From an uncultured Christensenellaceae bacterium (GTDB lineage: Bacteria; Bacillota; Clostridia; Christensenellales; Christensenellaceae), in contig CAJUPM010000004.1 in the NCBI GenBank assembly GCA_910588425.1, positions 57,761 through 85,058 on the forward strand: a stretch of 27,298 nucleotides of DNA. The letters run 5' to 3'. Of this stretch, positions 1 to 7,808 are shown piece by piece. Each line of letters begins with the position of its first letter. Position 1 is the stretch's first letter. Both the position numbers and the translations under genes were made by a program. The notes beneath the pieces are model-generated. The model had not been told where the DNA came from, did no database searches, and worked only from the letters and a program-made list of their open reading frames with translations.

Positions 1-67
1 GCTCAATTGGCAGAGCAGCTGATTTGTAATCAGCAGGTTGCGGGTTCAATTCCCATCGCCAGCTCCA
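1..67 (+). tRNA. tRNA-Thr (TGT), 5' end outside window
   Basis: The D arm, anticodon arm, T arm and 3' acceptor strand of a tRNA are visible. The 5' acceptor strand lies before the window. The anticodon stem GCTGA/TCAGC encloses the loop TTTGTAA, giving anticodon TGT (Thr). The 3' acceptor strand CGCCAGC is followed by discriminator T and an encoded CCA at 65-67. It is the first of three closely spaced tRNA genes that share one terminator. Confidence 0.93.
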
Positions 68-74
68 CTTTTGT

Positions 75-159
<85 letters not shown>

Positions 160-173
160 TTTTTATCAGCCAT

Positions 174-260
174 GCGGATATGGCGGAATTGGCAGACGCG
201 TACGGTTCAGGTCCGTATGAGGGAAACTTCATGGAGGTTCAAGTCCTCTTATCCGCACCA
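174..260 (+). tRNA. tRNA-Leu (CAG)
   Basis: This is a complete class II tRNA. Acceptor strands GCGGATA (174-180) and TATCCGC (250-256) pair, with discriminator A and an encoded CCA at 258-260. The anticodon stem TACGG/CCGTA encloses TTCAGGT, giving anticodon CAG (Leu). A long variable arm is present. It is the last gene of the tRNA cluster and an intrinsic terminator follows directly. Confidence 0.97.
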
Positions 261-297
261 ATCGGAGTAAAGGAAACTTTACTCCGATTTTTCTTTT
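261..297 (+). terminator. Intrinsic terminator of the tRNA cluster
   Basis: A perfect 12-bp stem ATCGGAGTAAAG/CTTTACTCCGAT is closed by a GAAA tetraloop and followed by TTTTCTTTT. It starts at the base after the tRNA-Leu CCA. The 118 bp from here to the next gene hold no other gene. A TTGACA at 346-351 lacks a good -10 partner. Confidence 0.95.
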
Positions 298-415
298 CAA
301 AAAATAAATTTGCCGGCCCGCTCCCCTCTCCCCTCCCGCCCGCATTTGACACAAAAAACACTCTCCTCGGCTTTGGCCATCATCGGTCTATCACAAAATT
401 TCCCGGAGAATCATC

Positions 416-868
416 ATGGAATGGAAAATCAGAAAAGCAAAAAAGGAAGACGAAAACAGAATCAAAGAATTGTTTCTCGAGATGCTCCAGGCTATCTATC
501 ACCGTCAGGATGTCTGCGGATACAAAGATGGCTACCTGGACAAATTTTTTGAGAATCGCGGCGACTTCATCTGCGTGGCAGAGGCAAACGGTTCTGTGAT
601 CGCCTATCTCTCCATTGAGGTGCATCACGAGAGCGAAGATTTCATTTATCTGGACGATTTATCCGTTTCCGAGCAGTACCGCAGCAACGGGATCGGAACC
701 GAGCTCATCAAAACTGCCCAAAAATTTGCGGAAGAAATAGCGATGCCCGCCATCGCTCTCCACGCTGAGAAAGCAAACACAGGGGCGATTCGGTTATACC
801 AGCGGCTGGGCTTTTCCGTTTTGAGCGAGGAAAACACGCGGCTTCTGATGATAAAAAGGCTCAGATAG
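416..868 (+). CDS. GNAT-family N-acetyltransferase
   Basis: This 150-residue protein is predicted to move an acetyl group from acetyl-CoA to an amine; the substrate cannot be read from sequence. It is a single GNAT domain. The pyrophosphate-binding motif A is seen at about residues 81-100 (DLSVSEQYRSNGIGTEL), fitting Q/RxxGxG/A, and the usual C-terminal LYQRLGF lies at about 128-133. GGAG at 405-408 sits 7 nt before the ATG. The gene stands alone between the tRNA terminator and a terminator shared with the convergent gene. The family call is firm, but no specific member (for example a ribosomal-protein or aminoglycoside acetyltransferase) is supported. Confidence 0.9.
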   Translation: MEWKIRKAKKEDENRIKELFLEMLQAIYHRQDVCGYKDGYLDKFFENRGDFICVAEANGSVIAYLSIEVHHESEDFIYLDDLSVSEQYRSNGIGTELIKTAQKFAEEIAMPAIALHAEKANTGAIRLYQRLGFSVLSEENTRLLMIKRLR

Positions 869-880
869 ATCTTTCAATCA

Positions 881-927
881 AAAAGGGAAGGCAAACCAAA
901 ACGGTCTGCCTTCCCTTTTGTCTTTTT
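881..927. terminator. Bidirectional terminator between convergent genes
   Basis: A 13-bp stem AAAAGGGAAGGCA/TGCCTTCCCTTTT (881-893 with 907-919) can extend inwards through ACC/GGT. It has T-runs on both strands, so it can serve the acetyltransferase on the plus strand and the desulfhydrase-like gene on the minus strand, whose stop lies at 929. Confidence 0.9.
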
Positions 928-928
928 G

Positions 929-1975
929 CTATTCCTCTATCAGCTCATATTCTTTTCCCAGAACCTCGATGCCCGCGCGCAGCTCCTGCTCAAAGGCCTT
1001 TCGGTGAACCGGCGTGTTCAGCCCAGGCGCACCGCCCGTATGCAGGAAGATGACGTTCTCCCCTTTTGCAATTTTCCCCTCCGCGATCATCTCCTGCATT
1101 CCTGCAAAGGCTTTCCCCGTATAGCACGGATCCAGCAGAATGGCCTCCTGGCGGGCCACCTCATAAATCGCTTCCCGCACCTGCTTGCAAGGATTATTGT
1201 ATCCGCCCCGGGTATAGCCCTTTTCAATCTGGAAATTCGGCTGATCTCTCTGCTCCAGCCCTAGTTCACTGCAAACTTCCGCGTAATACTGGCAAATGCG
1301 CTTTTCTTTCTCCTCCTCAAAGGGAGAGATGGCGATGCCCGTCAGATTCAGCCCGGAATCCGCCTCCTGCAAGCCGCAGTATAGCCCCATATAAGTCCCA
1401 ATGCTTCCGACAGCGCAGACCAGCCGCGCTTTTTCCATCCCCAGCTGCTTTGCCTGGGCATCGATCTCCTGGGCGCATTCGCGGTATCCGCACATTCCAA
1501 CCAGATTCGAGCCGCCCATGGGAATGCAGTAAACCTTTTCCCCCTCCGCCTCATAGCGCTGGGAAAGCTTTTGCAAAAGCTCGTCGTATTGTTCCGCTTC
1601 CGGCCGCCCGTCGTCTTTTTTGATGACGACCTGCGCGCCCATAATGCGATCCAGGAGCAGGTTTGCCGAGACTTCCCCGGGATAGTCGTCAATGCAGGCA
1701 ATAGTACACTTCAGGCCATATTTTGCCGCCACAGCCGCCGTCAGCCGCCCGTGGTTGGTCTGCGCCCCGCCTACCGTCAGCAATCTGTCTGCGCCCTGCT
1801 GTTTTGCATCATAGAGCAAATACTCCAGCTTGCGCAGTTTGTTGCCGCCCATGCCCAGGCCAGTCAAATCATCTCTCTTGATCCACAGCGCAATCCCGAG
1901 TTTTTCCGAAAGCCTTGGCAGATATTCCAGCGGCGTCGGCAAATGCAAAAAAGATACTTTTTTCAGTTCCCGCAT
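929..1975 (-). CDS. D-cysteine desulfhydrase / ACC deaminase-family PLP enzyme
   Basis: This is a 348-residue fold type II PLP enzyme. Family members break D-cysteine to pyruvate, sulfide and ammonia, or 1-aminocyclopropane-1-carboxylate to 2-oxobutyrate. The PLP-binding lysine is expected at K46 in GGNKLRKLE. A substrate-loop GGAQTNHGR lies at about 69-77, and AVGSIGTYMGL resembles the phosphate-binding glycine loop. The length matches the family (about 330-350). The ATG at 1975 is chosen because AGAGGAGAA lies at the right distance before it. An upstream in-frame TTG at 1993 overlaps that ribosome site and is unlikely. The gene is divergent from the nitroreductase. D-cysteine desulfhydrase is the better guess in an anaerobic Firmicute, but D-cysteine and ACC specificity cannot be told apart here. 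Confidence 0.87.
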   Translation of the reverse strand: MRELKKVSFLHLPTPLEYLPRLSEKLGIALWIKRDDLTGLGMGGNKLRKLEYLLYDAKQQGADRLLTVGGAQTNHGRLTAAVAAKYGLKCTIACIDDYPGEVSANLLLDRIMGAQVVIKKDDGRPEAEQYDELLQKLSQRYEAEGEKVYCIPMGGSNLVGMCGYRECAQEIDAQAKQLGMEKARLVCAVGSIGTYMGLYCGLQEADSGLNLTGIAISPFEEEKEKRICQYYAEVCSELGLEQRDQPNFQIEKGYTRGGYNNPCKQVREAIYEVARQEAILLDPCYTGKAFAGMQEMIAEGKIAKGENVIFLHTGGAPGLNTPVHRKAFEQELRAGIEVLGKEYELIEE

Positions 1976-2010
1976 GATATGTTCTCCTCTCAAAACGACA
2001 TCGTTTTTTT

Positions 2011-2016
2011 ATTATA
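2011..2016 (-). promoter_or_regulatory. Candidate -10 box for the desulfhydrase-like gene
   Basis: A perfect TATAAT occurs on the minus strand, 36 nt before the ATG at 1975. The -35 candidate 17 bp upstream (TAGATT) is poor, so this is a probable rather than certain promoter. Confidence 0.5.
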
Positions 2017-2062
2017 TCGGCTTGCCCCGGAAAAATCTATGGCGCCCGCCCTGTTTTTGCCT

Positions 2063-2068
2063 TATAAT
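2063..2068 (+). promoter_or_regulatory. Candidate -10 box for the nitroreductase gene
   Basis: A perfect TATAAT lies 27 nt before the nitroreductase ATG. No good -35 hexamer is seen at 16-18 bp. The divergent promoters of the two flanking genes share about 100 bp. Confidence 0.5.
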
Positions 2069-2094
2069 AGAAAAAACGATTGGAGGATTTTACA

Positions 2095-2625
2095 ATGGAT
2101 TTTTTAGAGCTTGCCCAAAAACGGCAGAGTTGCAGAAGCTATGCCAATACGCCCGTCGAAAGAGAAAAGCTTGAAACAATACTCGAGGCCGCGCGTCTCT
2201 CGCCCTCTGCCTGCAACTCCCAGCCCTGGAAGTTTTATGCCGTTACCAACCCGGAAAAATGTGCTCAGGTTGCGCTGGCCACCCAGGAAGACGGCCTGAA
2301 TAAATTCACGAGCCACTGCCCAGCCTTTATCGTGATCACCGAGGAGACCGCCCTGCTCATCGCCAAGGGCGGCATGAAGCCCAATCAGAAGTGGGCAAAA
2401 TTCGATCTCGGCATCGCCACCATCTGCGCCTGCCTGCAGGCAGAAGAGCTCGGGCTTGGGACCTGCATCATGGGCTCTTATAACAGCGATAAAATCAAAG
2501 AGATTCTCGGAATTGCAGGCGAGAGCCCCGTTGCCATTGTCATCGCAGTCGGCTACCCTGCTTCGCCGGAACTGCGCCCAAAGAAGCGCAAGGCGCTGGG
2601 CGAGATCGCATCTTTCATCGAGTAG
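2095..2625 (+). CDS. Nitroreductase-family FMN oxidoreductase
   Basis: This 176-residue protein is a compact nitroreductase-fold flavoenzyme that would use NAD(P)H and FMN. The N-terminal FMN phosphate-binding pattern R10-x3-R14-S15-Y appears as QKRQSCRSY, and SPSACNSQPW (about 36-45) is the usual second flavin contact. GLGTCIMGSY (about 122-131) is the typical C-terminal flavin-proximal segment. The ATG at 2095 is chosen because GGAGG at 2082-2086 precedes it by 8 nt. An in-frame TTG at 2080 overlaps that site and is rejected. The HAD gene follows after 4 nt, so the two are probably co-translated. The physiological substrate is unknown. Confidence 0.92.
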   Translation: MDFLELAQKRQSCRSYANTPVEREKLETILEAARLSPSACNSQPWKFYAVTNPEKCAQVALATQEDGLNKFTSHCPAFIVITEETALLIAKGGMKPNQKWAKFDLGIATICACLQAEELGLGTCIMGSYNSDKIKEILGIAGESPVAIVIAVGYPASPELRPKKRKALGEIASFIE

Positions 2626-2629
2626 GGCC

Positions 2630-3277
2630 ATGCAGACGCATCTCTTTTTTGATCTCGACGGCACGCTGACCGATCCCGAGCTCGGCATCACCAGCTGCGT
2701 TCAGTATGCGCTGGAATTTTTCGGCATTGCCGTGCCCGACCGCAGCGTTTTGCAGCCTTTCATCGGGCCGCCGCTCAAGGATTCCTTCATGCACTTTTAC
2801 GATCTTTCTGCGGCAGATGCGGAGATTGCCATCGCAAAATACCGTGAGCGCTTCTCCGCCATCGGCTTGTTTGAGAACGAGGTGTATGCCGGCATCCCCG
2901 AAATGCTGCAAAAATTGGCCTCTGAGGGCCATATTCTCACGGTGGCGACTTCTAAGCCGACCGTCTATGCCCGGCAGATTTTAGAGCATTTTTCGCTCTC
3001 CTCTTATTTTGCCCACATCTGCGGGAGCAACCTGGATGGCAGCAGAGTCAAAAAAGGAGAAGTCATCGCGTATGCTCTGGAGCAAAACGGCGCGCCTTCT
3101 CCTTCTGCTGTAAAAATGGTGGGCGATCGCAAGCATGATATTTTGGGCGCGCAGGAAAACCATATCTTTAGCATTGGCGTGCTCTATGGATATGGCAGCC
3201 GGGAGGAGCTGAGCTCCGCCGGCGCAGATGCGCTCGCAGATTCTCCGGCTGCCCTGCCTGGCCTTTGCCGCTTTTAA
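2630..3277 (+). CDS. HAD-superfamily hydrolase (phosphoglycolate phosphatase-like)
   Basis: This is a 215-residue subfamily IA haloacid-dehalogenase phosphatase. Motif I is FDLDGTLTD with nucleophile D8 and acid/base D10. Motif II is ATSKP (T107/S108), motif III lysine is K141 or K142, and motif IV is GDRKHD (D166, D170). A helical C1 cap lies between about 17 and 85. The ATG starts 4 nt after the nitroreductase stop with only a weak ribosome site (GTAGGG), so translation is probably coupled to the upstream gene. Its stop overlaps that of convergent recG by 4 nt. Substrate is not determinable; phosphoglycolate, pyrophosphate and nucleotides are all used by close relatives. Confidence 0.9.
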   Translation: MQTHLFFDLDGTLTDPELGITSCVQYALEFFGIAVPDRSVLQPFIGPPLKDSFMHFYDLSAADAEIAIAKYRERFSAIGLFENEVYAGIPEMLQKLASEGHILTVATSKPTVYARQILEHFSLSSYFAHICGSNLDGSRVKKGEVIAYALEQNGAPSPSAVKMVGDRKHDILGAQENHIFSIGVLYGYGSREELSSAGADALADSPAALPGLCRF

Positions 3278-5283
3278 ACCTCGCCGCGGCCGCCAGCGCG
3301 TTCTTCGAGCTTTTCCCGCGCTTTTTGTGTTAAAATCTGATAATCCTTGGGGAGCTGCCCTTCCAGCTCTTCGAGGATTTTTTTCGTCTCTAGCGCCAAA
3401 TCTGCATCCTCCAGCAGATCTGCCGCTCGGAAAGATTCCCTTCCATGCTGGCGCTGGCCAAAGAATTCGCCCGTCCCCCGCAGCGCCAGATCCTGCCTGG
3501 CGATTTCAAAGCCGTCATTGCAGTTTTTGAGAATTTTCATCCGCTCCAGCCCACTGCCATCCGAGACCAGATAGCAATAAGATGTGCCGCCGCCCCGCCC
3601 GACTCTGCCGCGCAGCTGATGCAGCTGCGCCAGCCCGAAGCGATCCGCATTTTCGATCACCATGATCCGCGCATCCGGCACATCCACGCCAACTTCCACC
3701 ACCGTCGTGGAGATCAGGACCTGCGTCTCTCCCCGGCGGAACCGCTCCATCACCTCTTGCTTTTGAGCGGCGGACATTTTGCCGTACATCGTATCCGTCC
3801 TAAGCGCAGGGCAGCTCTGCCTTAGCTCCTGCCAGACACCCTGCACAGACCGCGCCGCGATCCCCTCCGAAGGCTCCATCAGCGGGCAGACAATATAGAC
3901 TTTTTCGCCTTCCTGTACTTTCTTTTCAATCCAGCGGTACATATCCTCTCGCTTGCGGCCGCTCACCAGATGCGTTGCCGGGGGCGTTCTGCCCGGCGGG
4001 CGCTCATCCAATACCGAGATATCCGCATTGCCATATAAAATGAGAGCCAGCGAGCGCGGGATGGGCGTCGCGGAAAACACGACCATATGCGCCCCTGGAT
4101 GCGCCTTTAGAAGGGCCGAGCGCTGCTGCACGCCAAAGCGGTGCTGCTCGTCCACCATCAGAAGTTCCAGGCGGCGGAAAGGCAGGTCTCCATACAGCAC
4201 AGCATGCGTGCCGATGAGCAGCGCTATCTCGCCGTCTGCCAGCCTTTGGAAAATCTCCTTTCGCTCTGTCGGCGTGCTCGAGCCTTTGAGCAGGCAAACG
4301 CGCTCCCCGAAAAGCGTCTTGGCAAAGGAAAAGTGCTGATCCGCGAGCAGCTCCGTGGGCGCCATGAGCACACTCTGCCCGCCGGCCGCCTGAACGGCAT
4401 AGGCTGCATACAGCGCGACGGCGGTCTTTCCCGAGCCAACGTCTCCCTGTACCAGCCGGTTTGCAGAATACTCTCCCCGCAGATCCTGCTCTATCTCCCC
4501 CATCACGCGCTTCTGCGCCCCCGTGCAGGCAAACGGAAGTTTTGCCAGAAACTCTTCTCTGAGCTGCCCGGGAAACTCCAGCGGCGTTCGATGCTGCATT
4601 TTTGTCGCAGAAAGCTCCATCATGCGGTGAAACAGCAGCAGTTCCTTCTTTGCGAGGCTTCTTCTGGCTAGCTCGCTCTCTTTAGGGTTCTCCGGCAAAT
4701 GAATGCCCGAAAAATCCTCCAAATCACTTCTCAGCCCGCACGTCTGATAAAACGAAGAAGAATACGCTTGGGGCAATTCCAGCGCTTCCAGCGCCGTTTT
4801 GATGGCTTGGCGCAGGACTCTTTGATTAATCCCTGCGGTCAGCGGATAATATGCCATCATGCTGGGGGCGGAATCCATCTGGAAGACCTCCGGATTATCC
4901 ATCTGCACGCGGTTTCTGAATATTTTGGGTTTCCCATAGAAGAGATATTCCTGCCCCACTTTGCATTTCCCAAAAAGAAACGGGAGGTTAAAGATATTGA
5001 TATCCAGCACGCCCGTGCCATCGGCGACTTCAAAGCTGAAGATGCTGGTTTTGCCAAACCGACGAATCCATCTGGGCGGCATCGTCAGCTTAGCGCGTAC
5101 CAGCGCAATTTCCGCCTGCGCTGTCTCGGCAATTTTTTGCGGCGCGCGGAAATCCCGGTAGTAGGCCGGAAAGTGGTAGAGCAAATCCTCCACCGTTTCG
5201 ATCTCCAGGTTTTTCAGAAGCTTTGCCGTTTTTGGCCCGATTTTGTTCAGCGCCGTTACGTTCGAATTCAGATAGACTCCCAT
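3274..5283 (-). CDS. recG: ATP-dependent DNA helicase RecG
   Basis: This 669-residue protein is the branched-DNA helicase that reverses stalled replication forks and processes recombination intermediates. The order is typical: an N-terminal helical part, an OB-fold wedge domain (about 57-140), Walker A GDVGSGKT (about 280-287), DEQHRFG (about 378-384), FSATPIPR (about 404-411), and a C-terminal helicase motif QLRGRVGRG (about 556-564). Length matches the family (about 680). The ATG at 5283 is chosen because GGAGAG precedes it. An ATG 12 nt upstream has no ribosome site. The gene begins 19 nt after a terminator with no clear promoter of its own. In Bacillus recG also lies downstream of the fakA-like gene. 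Confidence 0.97.
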   Translation of the reverse strand: MGVYLNSNVTALNKIGPKTAKLLKNLEIETVEDLLYHFPAYYRDFRAPQKIAETAQAEIALVRAKLTMPPRWIRRFGKTSIFSFEVADGTGVLDINIFNLPFLFGKCKVGQEYLFYGKPKIFRNRVQMDNPEVFQMDSAPSMMAYYPLTAGINQRVLRQAIKTALEALELPQAYSSSFYQTCGLRSDLEDFSGIHLPENPKESELARRSLAKKELLLFHRMMELSATKMQHRTPLEFPGQLREEFLAKLPFACTGAQKRVMGEIEQDLRGEYSANRLVQGDVGSGKTAVALYAAYAVQAAGGQSVLMAPTELLADQHFSFAKTLFGERVCLLKGSSTPTERKEIFQRLADGEIALLIGTHAVLYGDLPFRRLELLMVDEQHRFGVQQRSALLKAHPGAHMVVFSATPIPRSLALILYGNADISVLDERPPGRTPPATHLVSGRKREDMYRWIEKKVQEGEKVYIVCPLMEPSEGIAARSVQGVWQELRQSCPALRTDTMYGKMSAAQKQEVMERFRRGETQVLISTTVVEVGVDVPDARIMVIENADRFGLAQLHQLRGRVGRGGGTSYCYLVSDGSGLERMKILKNCNDGFEIARQDLALRGTGEFFGQRQHGRESFRAADLLEDADLALETKKILEELEGQLPKDYQILTQKAREKLEERAGGRGEV

Positions 5284-5301
5284 TCTTCTCTCCATATACA
5301 G

Positions 5302-5330
5302 AAAAAGGCGAGCGCAAAGGCTCGCCTCTC
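5302..5330 (-). terminator. Intrinsic terminator between the fakA-like gene and recG
   Basis: A 7-bp GC-rich stem GGCGAGC/GCTCGCC (5307-5313 with 5320-5326) is followed on the minus strand by TTTTT. It lies just past the stop of the DAK2-domain gene and just before the recG ribosome site. Full-strength termination here would leave recG without an obvious promoter. Confidence 0.85.
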
Positions 5331-5339
5331 TTTTTCGCG

Positions 5340-6986
5340 TTATTCGACCGATATGATATAGTGATAGACCGGCTGGCCGCCCTGGTAAAGCTCTGTATCC
5401 AGATCGTCGTATTTTGCGGCGACTTCATCCACAAGAGCGCGCGCTTGCTCCTCCGCCACTTCCGCTCCGGAATAGAAGGAAATCACAGCATCGTCTTCGG
5501 TTACCATTTGCTCCAGCAGAGCGTCTACCGTCTGCTTCATATCCGTCCCATGGGAGACGATATCGCCTTCCAGGATGCCGAGGAATTCCCCTTCCAGAAT
5601 CTGCTCCCCATTCATATGGCTATCCCGGACAGCCTTTGTAATGGAAGCGGATTTGACGCCGCCCAGCGCCTCTTTCATGGCCTGCTCGTTTTCCTCCAGG
5701 CTGGCATCCTCTCCCCGGTAGGAAAGCATTGCCGAAAGGCCCTGCGGGAAGGTTTTGGACGGGATCACCGCTGTGGTTTTCTTTGTCAGCTCGCCCGCCT
5801 GCTCGGCAGCCAAAATGATGTTCTTATTGTTGGGCAGCACGATGACGCAATCCGAAGGAGCGCGCTCGATGGCCTTTTTGATATCCTCCGCGCTGGGGTT
5901 CATGGATTGGCCGCCTTCGACCAATTCATCCACCAGGCAATCCTTAAAAATTGCGCCGAGGCCGTCTCCGGCAGAAACCGCGACTACCGCAATCTGCTTT
6001 TTGGGCTTTTCTTCCTCCACAGGCGAAAGCCCCGTCAGCGACTGATGCTGTTCGCGCATATTGTCGATCTTGATCTTGGAAAGCTGGCCCAGCTTGAGCG
6101 CATATTGCAGCACTTTGCCTGGCATATTCGTATGCACATGCACTTTGATCAGCTCCGGATCGCCCACAACCACCAGGCTGTCGCCAATCGCCAGCAGCTT
6201 ATCGCGCAAATGCTCAATGCTCTCTTCTGTTACGCCCGTTGTGTGCGTGATGAAAAACTCGGTGCAGTAGCCAAATTCGATTTCCGCCGTGCTGATATCC
6301 TGCATGGCCGAAGCCGGAATCTGCTTTGGCAGGGAAAGATCCAGCACTTCTGCCACTTCCTCGCCATCCATGGCCATCTTAAAGCCTTTGTAGATGACAA
6401 GCAGGCCAGCGCCGCCCGCATCGACAACCCCTGCCTCCTTGAGCACAGGCAGCAGCTCAGGCGTTTTCTGAAGCATCTTCTCGCCGGCGTCAATGACAGC
6501 CTCGATCAGATCCAGCAGATCTGCCCCCGCGTCCGCCTGCTTTCTGGCCTCCTTCGCCATGCTTTTGGCGACTGTTAAAATCGTGCCCTCCTTGGGCTTC
6601 ATCACGGCTTTATACGCTGCCTCCACGCCCATCTCTATTGCCCGGGCAAAGTCCTGCGCATCCAGCGTTTCCTGTTCTTTCGAGACGCTCTTAGAAAAAC
6701 CGCGGAACAGCTGGGAAAGAATAACGCCAGAGTTTCCTCTCGCGCCTTTCAACGCGCCGGCGCCAAAGGCCTGTACCATTTTTCCGACGTTCTGCGCCTG
6801 GCAGGCGTTGACTTCCTTTGCCGCAGAAACCAGCGTCATCATCATGTTCGTCCCCGTATCGCCGTCCGGCACCGGGAAGACATTCAGATCGTTTAGATTT
6901 TGCTTATTTTTTTCCAAATAGTTTGCAGCAGAGACCACCATATCCCGGAACATCTGCGCATCTATCCTAAGCTCCGACAATTCCAT
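5340..6986 (-). CDS. fakA: DAK2-domain protein, fatty acid kinase FakA-like (YloV)
   Basis: This is a 548-residue YloV-type protein. The N-terminal DAK2 (dihydroxyacetone-kinase-like ATP-binding) domain shows VFPVPDGDTGTNM (about 36-48) and GARGNSGVILSQL (about 81-93). A middle domain and a C-terminal domain follow. In Gram-positive bacteria FakA phosphorylates exogenous fatty acids held by a FakB (DegV) carrier; no DegV gene is in this window. The Asp23/Gls24 gene lies 14 nt upstream, as in Bacillus yloU-yloV. The start is uncertain: AGGAGG ends only 1-2 nt before the ATG at 6986, whereas the in-frame TTG at codon 3 (6980) has a normal 7-nt spacing. Confidence 0.92.
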   Translation of the reverse strand: MELSELRIDAQMFRDMVVSAANYLEKNKQNLNDLNVFPVPDGDTGTNMMMTLVSAAKEVNACQAQNVGKMVQAFGAGALKGARGNSGVILSQLFRGFSKSVSKEQETLDAQDFARAIEMGVEAAYKAVMKPKEGTILTVAKSMAKEARKQADAGADLLDLIEAVIDAGEKMLQKTPELLPVLKEAGVVDAGGAGLLVIYKGFKMAMDGEEVAEVLDLSLPKQIPASAMQDISTAEIEFGYCTEFFITHTTGVTEESIEHLRDKLLAIGDSLVVVGDPELIKVHVHTNMPGKVLQYALKLGQLSKIKIDNMREQHQSLTGLSPVEEEKPKKQIAVVAVSAGDGLGAIFKDCLVDELVEGGQSMNPSAEDIKKAIERAPSDCVIVLPNNKNIILAAEQAGELTKKTTAVIPSKTFPQGLSAMLSYRGEDASLEENEQAMKEALGGVKSASITKAVRDSHMNGEQILEGEFLGILEGDIVSHGTDMKQTVDALLEQMVTEDDAVISFYSGAEVAEEQARALVDEVAAKYDDLDTELYQGGQPVYHYIISVE

Positions 6987-7000
6987 TCCTCCTCAAAGCG

Positions 7001-7360
7001 TTACGCGTTTACCCGTATCCCGCTTACTATAACATTAACTTCGCGCACAGTCAAACCCGTCGCCCGCTCTACCTGATAGCGGATCGTCTCAATAATGCTG
7101 TTTGATGAGGCGGAAATTGCAAGCCCATATTGCACGACGATATACAGATCGATCCGAAGCTGATGGGTCTGGTCCGTAAATACTTTAACGCCCCGCTTGA
7201 GGTTCTCTCTGCCCAGCAGTTCGACGATGCCATCCGTCATTTTGGTAGACGCCATGCCCACAACCCCATAGCATTCCGTCGTCGCCATGCCGGCAATCGA
7301 AGCGATATAGTCATCCGAGTAGGTGATGCTTCCCAGATTATTTTCTAAAACGGCACTCAT
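7001..7360 (-). CDS. Asp23/Gls24 family envelope stress protein (YloU-like)
   Basis: This 119-residue protein is a single Asp23/Gls24 domain. It carries the typical start NNLGSITYSDDYIASIAG, the central GVVGMAS, and the late segment VREVNVIVSGIRV. Family members are small cytoplasmic or membrane-associated proteins linked to cell-envelope stress, without known catalysis. AAGGAGG lies 8 nt before the ATG. The gene leads a short operon with the fakA-like gene, driven by the promoter at 7397-7424 and ended by the terminator at 5302-5330. The adjacency matches Bacillus yloU-yloV. Confidence 0.93.
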   Translation of the reverse strand: MSAVLENNLGSITYSDDYIASIAGMATTECYGVVGMASTKMTDGIVELLGRENLKRGVKVFTDQTHQLRIDLYIVVQYGLAISASSNSIIETIRYQVERATGLTVREVNVIVSGIRVNA

Positions 7361-7396
7361 GTTCCAAGCCTCCTTATTATTTATGGTATTAACACT

Positions 7397-7424
7397 ATTA
7401 TATATTATTTTTTTCTGTTTTCAA
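7397..7424 (-). promoter_or_regulatory. Sigma-A-type promoter of the asp23-fakA operon
   Basis: On the minus strand TTGAAA (7419-7424) and a perfect TATAAT (7397-7402) are separated by 16 bp, in an AT-rich region upstream of the Asp23 gene. Confidence 0.8.
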
Positions 7425-7478
7425 GTACCCAGCTGCCCGCAAAAGTTTCTATATTCGTAAAAACCCGAAAAATAACTA

Positions 7479-7507
7479 TTGCAAGTTTTCGCGATTAGTG
7501 CTAAAAT
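7479..7507 (+). promoter_or_regulatory. Extended -10 promoter of rpmB
   Basis: TTGCAA (7479-7484) and TAAAAT (7502-7507) are 17 bp apart, and TG at 7499-7500 gives an extended -10 (TGCTAAAAT). It is divergent from the asp23 promoter. Confidence 0.85.
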
Positions 7508-7547
7508 GTATCACGTTGTGAAGATCACTCATGAGGAGGTGTCAAAA

Positions 7548-7739
7548 ATGGCCAAATATTGCGAAATCTGCAACAAGGGCGTTGTCTCCGGCAACAACGT
7601 GTCCCACTCGAATAAAAAATCCAAGCGGAAATGGGCTCCCAATGTGCAAAGAGTCCGGGTTGTTGAAAACGGAACTCCCGTGAGAAAGTATGTTTGCACT
7701 CGTTGCCTGCGTTCGGGTAATGTGCAGCGCTCCATCTAA
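7548..7739 (+). CDS. rpmB: 50S ribosomal protein L28
   Basis: This is a 63-residue L28. It is the zinc-ribbon (C+) form, with CEIC at residues 5-8 and CTRC at 50-53, and the conserved basic stretch SNKKSKRKW. Length matches Bacillus L28 (62). AGGAGG precedes the ATG at 7548 by 8 nt. A longer in-frame reading back to 7479 would run through the promoter and is rejected. It is transcribed alone, with its own promoter and terminator, and opposite to both flanking gene blocks. I recall the same arrangement around B. subtilis rpmB. Confidence 0.98.
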   Translation: MAKYCEICNKGVVSGNNVSHSNKKSKRKWAPNVQRVRVVENGTPVRKYVCTRCLRSGNVQRSI

Positions 7740-7752
7740 TTTGGAACATAAT

Positions 7753-7784
7753 AAAACCGGTTGCTGATTGCAGCCGGTTTTTTC
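7753..7784 (+). terminator. Intrinsic terminator of rpmB
   Basis: An 11-bp stem AAACCGGTTGC/GCAGCCGGTTT (one G-T pair) has loop TGATT and is followed by a run of T. It lies 14 nt after the rpmB stop and also faces the end of spoVM on the other strand. Confidence 0.93.
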
Positions 7785-7808
7785 ATATGCCCTTTTGCCC
7801 ATTCTTTT

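Noticed and set aside
5223..6578. 451-codon open frame on the plus strand
   Set aside because: It is antisense to the DAK2-domain gene and recG start, crosses the terminator at 5302-5330, and shows no known motif.
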